This document shows positions 25,174-33,461 of a stretch of 49,141 nt of DNA, piece by piece; within the stretch, counting starts at the first letter, position 1, and each line of letters opens with the position of its first letter. Made by a program: the position numbers and the translations under genes. A model generated the notes under the pieces. That model was not told the origin of the DNA. It did no database searches and was given only the letters and a program-made list of their open reading frames with translations. Origin of the DNA: CAYJFK01 sp964369475 (lineage in GTDB: Bacteria; Bacillota; Clostridia; Oscillospirales; Feifaniaceae); the NCBI GenBank assembly GCA_964369475.1, contig CAYJFK010000010.1:1-49141 (forward strand), read 5' to 3'.

Positions 25174-26769
25174 TTATTCGTATCTCAATTCAGGGGTAAT
25201 TTGATAATAGTAATATGCACCTATATTTGTGCCTTCAAGCCCTGTAACATAGCACGCATTATATTCAGGATAACCGCCAACCAAGCAAACCGCATTGTCT
25301 ATAAGAATTTGTTGCAGTTCAACAACATATTCACGTCTTGCATCTGCATCAAACTCGACTGTTAGCGCTTCAAAAATCTCATCGTACTCTGCATTTGAAA
25401 AGCCTGCAAAGTTTGTTTCCTTATTGCCCGAATACCAACGAGACAAAAATTTAGCAGGATCTCCTGTCGGGGTCGCTGTATCGTGACTTGCAATAATGTC
25501 AAAATCTCTGTCATACAAGTATGGAAGATAGTCGTCATAAACAATGTGCTCTATGCCAATTCCTATTTTTTTAATTAACTCGATGCGAGCCTCAACTTCC
25601 TTTTGTCCGGGTTGCGAGATATATCGAAGCACAATGTTTTGACCGTCAAGCTCTCTAATTCCATCGCCGTCTGTGTCAACAATATAAGCGCTGTCAAGCA
25701 GCGCAACAGCAGCGTCAAAATCGTATGGGTAAGGGTTTGTCAATCTGTCGTATCCAAAATCTAAGCCCGATGGAATTACAGAATACCCCCAGTCGTAAAG
25801 TCCGTCTAACACATTATCGGCAATTATATTTCCATCAATACTCATTACAATTGCTTGGCGCAGTGTTTCGTTTGATAAAATGCCCGTTACATTCATATGG
25901 TCAAGCTCGGTCTTTGTGCCTGCATACTCCTCTACCGTTACATTTTCGCTCCCCTTAACAGCTTCAAGACCACCGGGGTCAAGGTTTACAGTAAAGTCAA
26001 TGCTCCCTTCAAGCAGTGCCATTGCACGCATGTTGGAATCTTCCATTTTAACTACTTCTATCTCTTTAAATCCTGGAGTTCCGTTCCAGTAATTTTCGTT
26101 TGGCACACCATGTAGGGAAATCCCAGCTTCAAAATCGGTGAAGATATACGGCCCTGTTCCGATAACGCATTCGGTGTAGGTTTCTCTACCCTCTGTCGCC
26201 TCAGCATCTACAATCATTTGCCACGGATAAGCAAGTGCGCCGGGTAAATCAGGAGTTGGTACTGTTGTTTTGATGTAGAGCATATAATTTTCGTCGTCGG
26301 CTTCGATGGAGTCAAATGTAAAATGCGAATGAGGGTTTCCGTTACCGCCGTTTGCAGGGTCTTCCATTTCATATAGACGCTCTATCGACTGCTTTACTTT
26401 GGTTGCCGTCATAGGAGCGCCGTTTGAGAAAACAACATCTTCACGCAGTTTAATCTCCCAAATATGTGTATCTTCTTGGCTAATCTGCCAGCTCTCTGCA
26501 AGCCAAGGTAGGACTTCACCTGTTTTAGAATACCTTGTTAATGTCTCACCAACACCAAACTCCACAACATACCAACTGCCCCAGTCCTTAGAGGGCTCAA
26601 GCGTTGCAGGGAAGTAGTATGTCGCAACTACTACTTTATCGTTTTTGTCTTCTCCGTTTGAGTTGCCATCCGAATTTGCACTGTCTGAGTCTTGCGAGCC
26701 ACAACCAGTCAGCAAGACCGAAACAGTCATAATTGCGGCAAGTATTGTTTTAATAGTTCTCTTTTTCAT
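25174..26769 (-). CDS. ABC importer substrate-binding lipoprotein, SBP family 5 (531 aa)
   Basis: A surface lipoprotein that captures peptide or metal-complex ligand for the importer. The signal peptide ends in the lipobox LLTGC (Cys23), followed by a polar Ser/Asp/Asn linker. The SBP_bac_5 fold is evident: GETLTRYSKTGEVLPWLAESW, KLREDVVFSNGAPMTA and CVIGTGPYIFTDFEAG. Size and family match NikA/CntA and DppA. It lies between permease and ATPase genes, an unusual gene order. Whether the ligand is a peptide, a nickel or zinc chelate, or an opine cannot be read from sequence. Confidence 0.88.
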   Translation of the reverse strand: MKKRTIKTILAAIMTVSVLLTGCGSQDSDSANSDGNSNGEDKNDKVVVATYYFPATLEPSKDWGSWYVVEFGVGETLTRYSKTGEVLPWLAESWQISQEDTHIWEIKLREDVVFSNGAPMTATKVKQSIERLYEMEDPANGGNGNPHSHFTFDSIEADDENYMLYIKTTVPTPDLPGALAYPWQMIVDAEATEGRETYTECVIGTGPYIFTDFEAGISLHGVPNENYWNGTPGFKEIEVVKMEDSNMRAMALLEGSIDFTVNLDPGGLEAVKGSENVTVEEYAGTKTELDHMNVTGILSNETLRQAIVMSIDGNIIADNVLDGLYDWGYSVIPSGLDFGYDRLTNPYPYDFDAAVALLDSAYIVDTDGDGIRELDGQNIVLRYISQPGQKEVEARIELIKKIGIGIEHIVYDDYLPYLYDRDFDIIASHDTATPTGDPAKFLSRWYSGNKETNFAGFSNAEYDEIFEALTVEFDADARREYVVELQQILIDNAVCLVGGYPEYNACYVTGLEGTNIGAYYYYQITPELRYE

Positions 26770-26787
26770 CTGTAAGCCTTTCTTTTT

Positions 26788-27603
26788 TTAGTTTCCTCTT
26801 GTGTCGAATATATCTCGCATACTATCTCCAAACAAGTTGAAGATAATAACAACAATTAATATCGTTAGACCGGGCCCATAAATAAGGTATGGAGAGGTTA
26901 AAAACGAGTCTCTTGCCTCGTTTAGCATGTATCCCCATTCAGGGGTCGGGGGCAAAATCCCAAATCCGAGAAAGGATAGTGACGACAGCATTAGTATCGT
27001 GTTTCCAATATCAAGTGAGGCCGTTACGAAAATTTGCGGCATAATGTTTGGCAAGATATGAGAAAACATAATCTTGCTCCCCTTAGCACCGTTTGTTATT
27101 GCCGCTGTTAGGAAGGACTGTTCTCTTATTTTCAATACCAAACTGCGTGTAAGCCTTGCGTATTTTGCCCATTTAACTACGATAATTGCGGCCATTGCAG
27201 GGACTAGTCCCACCCCAACTATGCCTACAATGGCAAGCGCTATGACCAAATCGGGAAATGATAACATGGTGTCGACTATAAGCATTATAACAGTATCGAC
27301 TTTTCCTCCGTAGTATCCAGATAGCATACCTAAGACAACACCGACAAAGGTTACTATTACGACAAGTACGAGTGCCGCTAATACCGACGCTTGCGTCCCT
27401 AAAATAAGCCTCGAAAATATATCCCTGCCTAAACTATCCGTCCCACACCAATGCTCGGCACTTGGAGGCTTGTTTGCTATGCTAAAATCTGTGTAGTATG
27501 GATCTTGTGGGGTTAGATATTGCGCAAATACGGCAACAAAAAGTATTAATGCGACCAAGAGAAGTATAATAATTCTTTTAAAGCTTTCAAATTTGCTAAT
27601 CAT
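26788..27603 (-). CDS. ABC importer permease, NikC/DppC-type (271 aa)
   Basis: An inner-membrane permease with an N-terminal helix, the OppC-type motif YYTDFSIANKPPSAEHWCGT followed by DSLGRDIFSRL, and the cytoplasmic EAA loop (AAITNGAKGSKIMFSHILPN). I place the start at 27603, where AAAGGAATG precedes the ATG. An in-frame start at 27651 would add 16 residues encoded by the repeat element that ends there, so it is rejected. It is separated from its permease partner by 568 bp of inverted-repeat DNA. Confidence 0.88.
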   Translation of the reverse strand: MISKFESFKRIIILLLVALILFVAVFAQYLTPQDPYYTDFSIANKPPSAEHWCGTDSLGRDIFSRLILGTQASVLAALVLVVIVTFVGVVLGMLSGYYGGKVDTVIMLIVDTMLSFPDLVIALAIVGIVGVGLVPAMAAIIVVKWAKYARLTRSLVLKIREQSFLTAAITNGAKGSKIMFSHILPNIMPQIFVTASLDIGNTILMLSSLSFLGFGILPPTPEWGYMLNEARDSFLTSPYLIYGPGLTILIVVIIFNLFGDSMRDIFDTRGN

Positions 27604-27618
27604 AAATGCATTCCTTTC

Positions 27619-27919
27619 GGAGCTTTCCCAAGGGTGGGAAGCCTTGAACATGGTCGGTTTTAGCGGCTCAGATTTGCCCTCATACTTCCTTAAAGCCCTC
27701 GTAAATACAGCAAGTATTCCCTTCGGGCTTTTCGTCGTCTTAGGACAAATCTGAGTAGCTAAAACTGCGAAGCACCTGTGGGCTCTTCATTTTTGCGGGA
27801 TTTTTGCTGCGGAGGACGAAGCCTTGCTGACGCAAGGCGAGGACGACAAGGCAAAAAGCGCCAAAAAGGGACTGCCCACAGGCGACCATGTTCAAGTCTT
27901 CCCGCCCAAGGGAAAGACC
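27619..27919. mobile_element. Nested-hairpin repeat element M1 (about 300 bp, MITE-like)
   Basis: The outer arms (27619-27656 and 27882-27919) are imperfect inverted copies of about 37 bp, sharing GACCATGTTCAAG, then CTTCCC and GGGAAAG. Two further inverted pairs nest inside: TTTTAGC..CTCAGATTTG with CAAATCTGAG..GCTAAAA (27658-27766), and CCTGTGGGC with GCCCACAGG (27774-27881), which itself contains GCCTTGCtgacGCAAGGC. There is no transposase. The layout fits a non-autonomous element inserted between two permease genes of an operon. Confidence 0.75.
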
Positions 27920-28176
27920 TATAATCCGAACCTGCCTCAAAACGGCCTGTGTTTCCGCCATTCTTCGTTATCCTCCTCGTCAAGGCAACAAGCATTGCCT
28001 TCGTCGTCTGCCTCGACTGACGAAAACACAGGCCGTTTTGAGGTCGGGACGATTTTTGAAGCCACAGGGCGTGATGTGACGAGGCGGAGCGCTGCGGCAA
28101 TGCTTGTTGCCTTGGCGTAGTGCTACAACGAAGCTCACAGTGCGCCCTGTGGCTTCAAAAACGGGTTCGGATTATA
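27920..28176. mobile_element. Nested-hairpin repeat element M2 (257 bp, MITE-like)
   Basis: Terminal inverted repeats TATAATCCGAACC (27920) and GGTTCGGATTATA (ending 28176). Inside are two long perfect stems: CCTCAAAACGGCCTGTGTTT with its complement, and GTTTTTGAAGCCACAGGGCG with its complement. Their loops contain smaller hairpins (AAGGCAA/TTGCCTT and GGCAA/TTGCC). It directly abuts M1, and its right end supplies the TAA stop of the permease gene at 28172. Another copy of this end occurs at 49063. No gene is present. Confidence 0.8.
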
Positions 28177-29164
28177 GGTGTTTCCCAAGTCGTGGGTCGA
28201 ATATTTTATATAGAATATCAGTGAAGATATTTATAATTGTGTAACACATGGCTATCCATAAAACAAGACCTTGAATAAGCGGATAATCGTACATTTCAAC
28301 TGCATATACAATTAGATTTCCAAGCCCGGGGAATGAAAAAATAACCTCCACTATCGCCACTCCGCCCAAAAGAGAGCCCAGCGAATATGCTATCAAGGTA
28401 ACGAGCGGCAGCATTGCATTTCGCATTATATGGATAAACAAAATGCGAACCTCGCTCACGCCTCTTGCCCTTGCGCCATAAACATAGTCTTGTGAAAGCT
28501 CTTCGAGAAATAGCGTTCTTATTTGGCGTGTATAGTTTGCAATCATTCCGATTGCAAGTGAAAGCACAGGCAAAATTAAAGCAGTTGGCGAGCCGTATGG
28601 GTTATAGACGGGAATTAACTCGAGTTTATAAGAAAAAACAAAGGTTAAAACTAACGCAACCAAGTAATTTGGCGATGAAATGCTGATAAAACTCGCAAAG
28701 CGAATAATATAATCAGAAAATTTGTTTTTACGAGTGGCAGATATTATCCCAAGCGGAACAGAAAAAAGTAGCGTTACCCCCAAGATGCTCATAGCGAGCG
28801 TTATGGTCGATTCGAGATTTCTCAAAATTAAATCTAACACTTGCTCGTGCTGTGAAAAAGAAGTTCCCAGATCACCTCTCAGAGAGTTATATAGCCATGT
28901 CGTGTACTGCTCAAAAAAAGGCTTGTTAAGCCCAAGTTGTTCACGAGCAAGTTCGAGCATTTCTTCTGTCGGGATAATTCCTGCGGCTTCATACATTGCA
29001 ACACCTGGGTCACCCGGCGCTATATGAGTTAGCAAAAATGTCAAAAAGCTCACGGATAATAGGACTATAATGAGCTGTAATACTTTGCCGAAAACTATGT
29101 ATATAATTTTAAAGGTTTTAGTTTCTGTAACATTTTCTATAAAACTGCTTGAAGTTTCTTCCAT
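28172..29164 (-). CDS. ABC importer permease, NikB/DppB-type (330 aa)
   Basis: The first gene of the Nik-like operon: an inner-membrane permease with OppB features (FLLTHIAPGDPG near 45-56, SFSQHEQVLDLI, and the EAA loop ARARGVSEVRILFIHIMRNA). The C-terminus DPRLGKHL followed by TAA coincides with the end of repeat element M2, so the element boundary defines or touches the stop codon. The usual DPR ending of the family is present, so the protein seems complete. The N-terminus is about 15 residues longer than is typical; the start has AAAGGAAG upstream. Confidence 0.87.
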   Translation of the reverse strand: MEETSSSFIENVTETKTFKIIYIVFGKVLQLIIVLLSVSFLTFLLTHIAPGDPGVAMYEAAGIIPTEEMLELAREQLGLNKPFFEQYTTWLYNSLRGDLGTSFSQHEQVLDLILRNLESTITLAMSILGVTLLFSVPLGIISATRKNKFSDYIIRFASFISISSPNYLVALVLTFVFSYKLELIPVYNPYGSPTALILPVLSLAIGMIANYTRQIRTLFLEELSQDYVYGARARGVSEVRILFIHIMRNAMLPLVTLIAYSLGSLLGGVAIVEVIFSFPGLGNLIVYAVEMYDYPLIQGLVLWIAMCYTIINIFTDILYKIFDPRLGKHL

Positions 29165-29249
29165 TTATTTTCTTCCTTTTTTGAGCTTTTAATCAATTTG
29201 TCGTTAATTAAAGCAATGTAGTTAGTTTTTGCTAACTAATTATTTTCAC

Positions 29250-29278
29250 AGGATAACATATTTTGACACTTTTGTCAA
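29250..29278 (-). promoter_or_regulatory. Promoter of the Nik-like operon with palindromic -35
   Basis: On the minus strand: TTGACA, 17 bp, TATCCT, 86 bases upstream of the first gene. The -35 is half of a perfect dyad TTGACA-aaag-TGTCAA (29263-29278), a good operator candidate. The leader contains a small hairpin, GTTAG-caaaaa-CTAAC. Confidence 0.75.
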
Positions 29279-29352
29279 ACAAGTTCAACTATGCACGTAT
29301 TTTAACTTGCATAAGAAGAATGATATGTCGAAATATCTGGCACCATAAAAAG

Positions 29353-29386
29353 AGCGACCGTTAAAGATATACGGTCGCTTTTATTG
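29353..29386 (+). terminator. Orphan hairpin-plus-T element between divergent operons
   Basis: AGCGACCGT and ACGGTCGCT form a 9-bp stem followed by TTTATT. It lies between two divergent operons, where no gene end needs it, upstream of the promoter at 29745. It may end a small plus-strand transcript starting near 29250, or be a relic. Elsewhere in the 29165-29839 gap I see AT-rich sequence, the two promoters and nothing else I can name. Confidence 0.5.
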
Positions 29387-29744
29387 TAGCCGTTCGCTTT
29401 TTTGAGATTTCTGCTACTTCTTGTCGAGGCAATATAGATAAATACTAACTACACCGCCATTGTTTAGTTAGGAGACCGACTATATTCATTAGCTAACAAA
29501 CTTATTACAGGACAATATATTCAACTGCTAACAACTACATGGGCTTTAATCTTATATGCAAAAAAATATGCCTTCTAAATTTTTTTCATTTTCTGTCATA
29601 TTATTGCAACTTTTTGAAGATATTTTTAGACAATTCTACAAAAAAATACTGCGCAAAATACTTTTAGAGCTTTTTGTAGCTATCAAGTATCAAATTTTCT
29701 TGTTAATTTAAAAACAAAAGATTTTACAATATTTACATTAAAAC

Positions 29745-29773
29745 TTGACATTATATAGATGGTTTGGTATTAT
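29745..29773 (+). promoter_or_regulatory. Promoter of the Dpp-type peptide importer
   Basis: TTGACA, exactly 17 bp, TATTAT, about 66 bases upstream of the start codon at 29840. A close match to consensus. Confidence 0.85.
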
Positions 29774-29839
29774 GTAACGACAGCTATTATATTTCGCTGT
29801 GCAAATGCTTTTATAAGCAAAAATTGGAAGGAGAAAGAT

Positions 29840-31375
29840 ATGAAAAAACTATTAGCACTTATTCTAATATCTGCAATGGCATTGAGCATTACGGCATGTT
29901 CGAGTGGAGACGAGGGTGCAGACTCCGGTGAAGATGCGAAGGACATACTTGTAGTTTCGCAAAAGGCCGATGCGGTTTCGCTCGACCCACAGGTTACTAA
30001 CGACCAACCAAGCGCACGTGTATTCCGTCAAATCTTCGACACATTATTCCTTCAGGGCAATGACGGTTCGATTACTCCCCTTCTTGCTGAAAGTTATGAG
30101 TTTGTAAATGATGGTATGACTCTAAACATCAAACTACGTGAGGGCGTAATGTTCCACAATGGCGAAACGCTAACTGCAAACGATGTTAAGTTTACATTTT
30201 TAAGAGGAATTGAGTCTCCTCAGATGGGCAACACACTTAGCTTTATCGATCCCGAAGGCATTACAGTTGTTGACGATTACAACATAAGCATTAACTTCCT
30301 ATACGCTTTCGCTCCTTCGATCGACTACTTAGCAAACCCTCTAACAGCTATCATGAATGAAAAAGCTGTTACAGAGGCAGGCGATGCTGTCGGTACTAAT
30401 CCTGTAGGCACAGGCCCCTTTAAGTTCGTTAACTGGGATACAGCAAGCGAAATCGTTCTTGAAGCTAACTACGACTACTGGGACGGAGCACCCGGTACAG
30501 ATGGTATAGTATTTAGAATTATCCCCGAAACAGAGACAGCAATGCTCGAGCTTGAAACAGGCGGCGTTGACATTGTTTACGACATCGGTGCTCCTAACAT
30601 CGAGCGTACAACAAACAACCCCGATCTAAAGATTGCAAGAGACCTTGGTTTCTCGGTTACATACATAGGCATGAACACAAACAAAAAGCCCTTTGACGAC
30701 GTTCGTGTTCGCCAAGCTCTAAACTACGCTTTAGACATGGAGACAATTGTTGAGTCGGTATTCCACGGCGCAGGTAGCAAATCGAACGGCCCAATAAGCC
30801 CAATGGTTGCAGCTTACGACGATACACTAACAGGTTATGAGTACAATCCCGAAAAGGCTGTTCAGCTACTAACAGAAGCCGGCTACGCAGACGGTTTTGA
30901 GACAACACTTTGGGTTAACGACGGTAACCAAGACAGAGCAAACATCGCTGTTTGGGTACAGAGCCAGCTTGCTGAAGTTGGTGTAACTGTTTCTATCGAG
31001 TATGTTGAGTGGTCAAGATACCTCGAAGATACAGCATTAGGCCTACACGATATGTATATCCTCGGTTGGTCTAACGCAACAGGTACTGCCGACCAAGGTC
31101 TATACACAGTTCTACACTCGAGCGCACACGGCACACCCGGTAACAGAGCGTTCTACACAAACGAAAGATTTGACGAGCTACTTGACTCGGCACGTATTTC
31201 GACAGACCCCGATGAGCAAATGGCAATGTACGCAGAAGCTCAGCAAATAGCTGTTGAAGAAGCACCTTGGATCTTCACATGGAACCAAGAGAACCTAACA
31301 GGTACTCGTGCTAACATCGAAGGCTATGTTAACCACCCATCGGGCAGAAGCATTCTAAAGGACGTTACAAAATAA
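29840..31375 (+). CDS. Peptide ABC importer substrate-binding lipoprotein (511 aa)
   Basis: An SBP family 5 lipoprotein. The start at 29840 is chosen because GGAAGGAGA precedes it and the signal MKKLLALILI with lipobox SITAC (Cys20) follows at once; a longer frame from 29759 would overlap the promoter. Family segments: SLDPQVTNDQPSARVFRQIF, LNIKLREGVMFHNGETLTA, GTNPVGTGPFKF and a C-terminal domain with IFTWNQENLTG. It captures peptides or similar ligands outside the membrane. It is followed by a strong terminator and then the permease genes, so it is probably made in excess over them. Confidence 0.9.
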   Translation: MKKLLALILISAMALSITACSSGDEGADSGEDAKDILVVSQKADAVSLDPQVTNDQPSARVFRQIFDTLFLQGNDGSITPLLAESYEFVNDGMTLNIKLREGVMFHNGETLTANDVKFTFLRGIESPQMGNTLSFIDPEGITVVDDYNISINFLYAFAPSIDYLANPLTAIMNEKAVTEAGDAVGTNPVGTGPFKFVNWDTASEIVLEANYDYWDGAPGTDGIVFRIIPETETAMLELETGGVDIVYDIGAPNIERTTNNPDLKIARDLGFSVTYIGMNTNKKPFDDVRVRQALNYALDMETIVESVFHGAGSKSNGPISPMVAAYDDTLTGYEYNPEKAVQLLTEAGYADGFETTLWVNDGNQDRANIAVWVQSQLAEVGVTVSIEYVEWSRYLEDTALGLHDMYILGWSNATGTADQGLYTVLHSSAHGTPGNRAFYTNERFDELLDSARISTDPDEQMAMYAEAQQIAVEEAPWIFTWNQENLTGTRANIEGYVNHPSGRSILKDVTK

Positions 31376-31427
31376 TGTAAAGCAATCTTTAAAGCAATAG
31401 CTTTGAATAATATGCTTTAACACAAAT

Positions 31428-31463
31428 AAAGGGAGACTACTCATAATGATGGTCTCCCTTTTT
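31428..31463 (+). terminator. Intra-operon terminator after the binding-protein gene
   Basis: AAAGGGAGAC and GTCTCCCTTT form a 10-bp stem followed by TT and AAAT. It separates the binding-protein gene from the permease genes 170 bp downstream. No clear separate promoter is seen in front of the permeases, so partial read-through is likely. Confidence 0.85.
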
Positions 31464-31634
31464 AAATAGCTACCACTCTTAAAATTTTTTTGTTTAATTG
31501 TGGCGAAAGATAAATTTATTAGTCGGATGTAAAATGTGCATGACAAATAAAGCCGGAGGAGAACTTGTGCCGAGGTTTAAAAGGTAATACCGTTTTGCAA
31601 CTTACTATCAAATTTATACAAAGGAGGAACTTCG

Positions 31635-32588
31635 TTGATAAACTACGTATTCAAAAGAGTGCTACTGATTATACCGGTACTTTTGGCCGTTACATTCGTA
31701 ATATTTACACTCTTGTATATCACTCCGGGTAACCCTGCTATGTCAATACTCGGCGAGGAGGGTGCGGCAAAGCCAGGAGCACTTGAAGCTCTTGAAGAAG
31801 AGCTTGGACTAAATGATCCCTTCTTGGTCCGCTACGGCAACTATCTCCTTGACTTAATGCAAGGAGACATGGGAACATCTTATCGTACAGGACAACCTGT
31901 TGCCGAAGAATTAATGGCAAAACTGCCAACTACGGCAACGCTAACGGTGCTCAGCATCGCAGTAGCCGTTGCAATAGGTATTCCTGTCGGCATAATTTCC
32001 GCTACAAAGCAATATTCGCTATTTGACAATGCTTCGATGGTCTTTGCTTTGCTCGGCGTTTCCATGCCCAACTTCTGGCAAGGTATGGTTCTTATAATCA
32101 TATTTTCAGTATGGCTTGGCTTAACGCCTGTATCTGGTATTGCAACTCCCCTTCACTGGATACTGCCTGCTGTAACAATCGGAACTTCAACAGCTGCTAC
32201 CATCACTCGTATGACAAGGTCGAGTATGCTTGAAGTTAATAAACAAGACTATGTACGAACAGCACGTGCTAAAGGTCAAAAAGAAATTGTAGTTTTACTA
32301 CGCCACCAACTAAAAAATGCACTTATTCCGATACTGACAGTTATTGGCCTTCAATTTGGCGTAATGTTTGGCGGTGCGGTACTTACAGAGAGCGTATTTG
32401 CCATCCCCGGTATTGGACGACTTATGGTTGAATCTATCAAAAACCGTGACTTTCCCGTTGTTCAAGGTGGGGTACTGCTAATTTCATTTATCTTTACATT
32501 TGTAAATCTGTTCGTTGATATTTTATATGCATATGTAGATCCTCGTATCAAGGCTAACTATATGAAAGCAAAGAAAGGAGGCAAATAG
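31635..32588 (+). CDS. dppB: Peptide ABC importer permease, DppB-type (317 aa)
   Basis: An inner-membrane permease with six predicted helices. Family marks: FTLLYITPGNPAMSILG (about 24-40), SYRTGQPVAEELMAKLPTTA and the EAA loop TARAKGQKEIVVLLRHQLKN, ending at DPRIKANYMKAKKGGK. The start is TTG with AAGGAGGAAC upstream. Its stop overlaps the GTG of the next permease by one base (TAGTG), a coupling typical of this operon type. Symbol by family only; the ligand is not known. Confidence 0.9.
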   Translation: MINYVFKRVLLIIPVLLAVTFVIFTLLYITPGNPAMSILGEEGAAKPGALEALEEELGLNDPFLVRYGNYLLDLMQGDMGTSYRTGQPVAEELMAKLPTTATLTVLSIAVAVAIGIPVGIISATKQYSLFDNASMVFALLGVSMPNFWQGMVLIIIFSVWLGLTPVSGIATPLHWILPAVTIGTSTAATITRMTRSSMLEVNKQDYVRTARAKGQKEIVVLLRHQLKNALIPILTVIGLQFGVMFGGAVLTESVFAIPGIGRLMVESIKNRDFPVVQGGVLLISFIFTFVNLFVDILYAYVDPRIKANYMKAKKGGK

Positions 32589-33445
32589 TGGCTAAGGAAA
32601 AAAAGTACAGTAAACTGGGCGAAATATGGAAGATACTTCGTCGTAACAAATTTGCGATGTTTGGGCTTTTTATAATAATGGTTTTAATATTCTCGGCCAT
32701 ATTTGCCGATGTAGTAGCCCCCTATCCCTATGAGGAGACAGACCCGACACGTACATATCTAAAACCGTCATGGGAACACCCAATGGGTACAGACAACTTT
32801 GGACGTGATATATTCAGCCGTATAATACACGGTGCTCGTATATCTCTGCAAGTTGGCTTTATAGCCGTTGGTATTTCGGGAGTTATCGGAGTAATATTAG
32901 GTGCGCTTGCTGGTTATTACGGAAAGTGGATAGATAATATAATCATGCGTATAACCGATGTTGCCCTTGCCATTCCGAGAATACTGCTTGCAATAGCAAT
33001 TACAGCGGCTCTTGGTAATTCACTCGTCAATGTTATGATAGCCGTCGGCATCAGTGCCGTTCCGAGCTATGTGCGTATTGTAAGAGCATCGTTTTTGTCT
33101 GTTAGAGAGCAGGAGTTCGTAGAGGCGGCACGTGCAACCGGTGCATCTGACTTTAGAATTATATTCACCCACATACTACCAAACTCGCTCTCCCCTCTTA
33201 TCGTTCAAGCGACTTTGGGCGTGGCAAGTGCTATTCTCTCAACTGCCGGCCTTAGCTTTATAGGCCTTGGCATTACACCTCCAACACCCGAGTGGGGCGC
33301 AATGCTAACCGAGGGACGTAACTACTTTACCCTGCATCCTCACATGGTAATGTTCCCAGGCCTTGCAATTATGACTACAATATTTGCGCTTAACCTACTT
33401 GGCGACGGACTACGTGATGCCTTAGACCCCAAACTAAAGAGATAA
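32588..33445 (+). CDS. dppC: Peptide ABC importer permease, DppC-type (285 aa)
   Basis: The partner permease, with a GTG start and AAAGGAGGC upstream. The N-terminal OppC-like region (ILRRNKFAMFGLFIIMVLIF) is followed by HPMGTDNFGRDIFSRIIHGA and the EAA loop AARATGASDFRIIFTHILPN. It ends at DALDPKLKR. It forms the membrane channel with the preceding DppB-like subunit. Confidence 0.9.
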   Translation: MAKEKKYSKLGEIWKILRRNKFAMFGLFIIMVLIFSAIFADVVAPYPYEETDPTRTYLKPSWEHPMGTDNFGRDIFSRIIHGARISLQVGFIAVGISGVIGVILGALAGYYGKWIDNIIMRITDVALAIPRILLAIAITAALGNSLVNVMIAVGISAVPSYVRIVRASFLSVREQEFVEAARATGASDFRIIFTHILPNSLSPLIVQATLGVASAILSTAGLSFIGLGITPPTPEWGAMLTEGRNYFTLHPHMVMFPGLAIMTTIFALNLLGDGLRDALDPKLKR

Positions 33446-33461
33446 GAAAGGAGGATTTTGT

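Noticed and set aside
26788..27651. Longer form of the NikC-type permease starting at 27651
   Set aside because: The extra 16 residues are encoded by the M1 repeat arm, and the ATG at 27603 has its own good ribosome binding site.
27740..28120. Several overlapping frames of 60-113 codons in the nested-hairpin region
   Set aside because: They translate inverted-repeat DNA on both strands with no start signals. Inverted repeats produce mirror-image open frames by themselves.
29759..29839. N-terminal extension of the peptide-binding lipoprotein
   Set aside because: It would place the start codon inside the promoter and bury the signal peptide. The ATG at 29840 has a strong ribosome binding site and an immediate lipoprotein signal.
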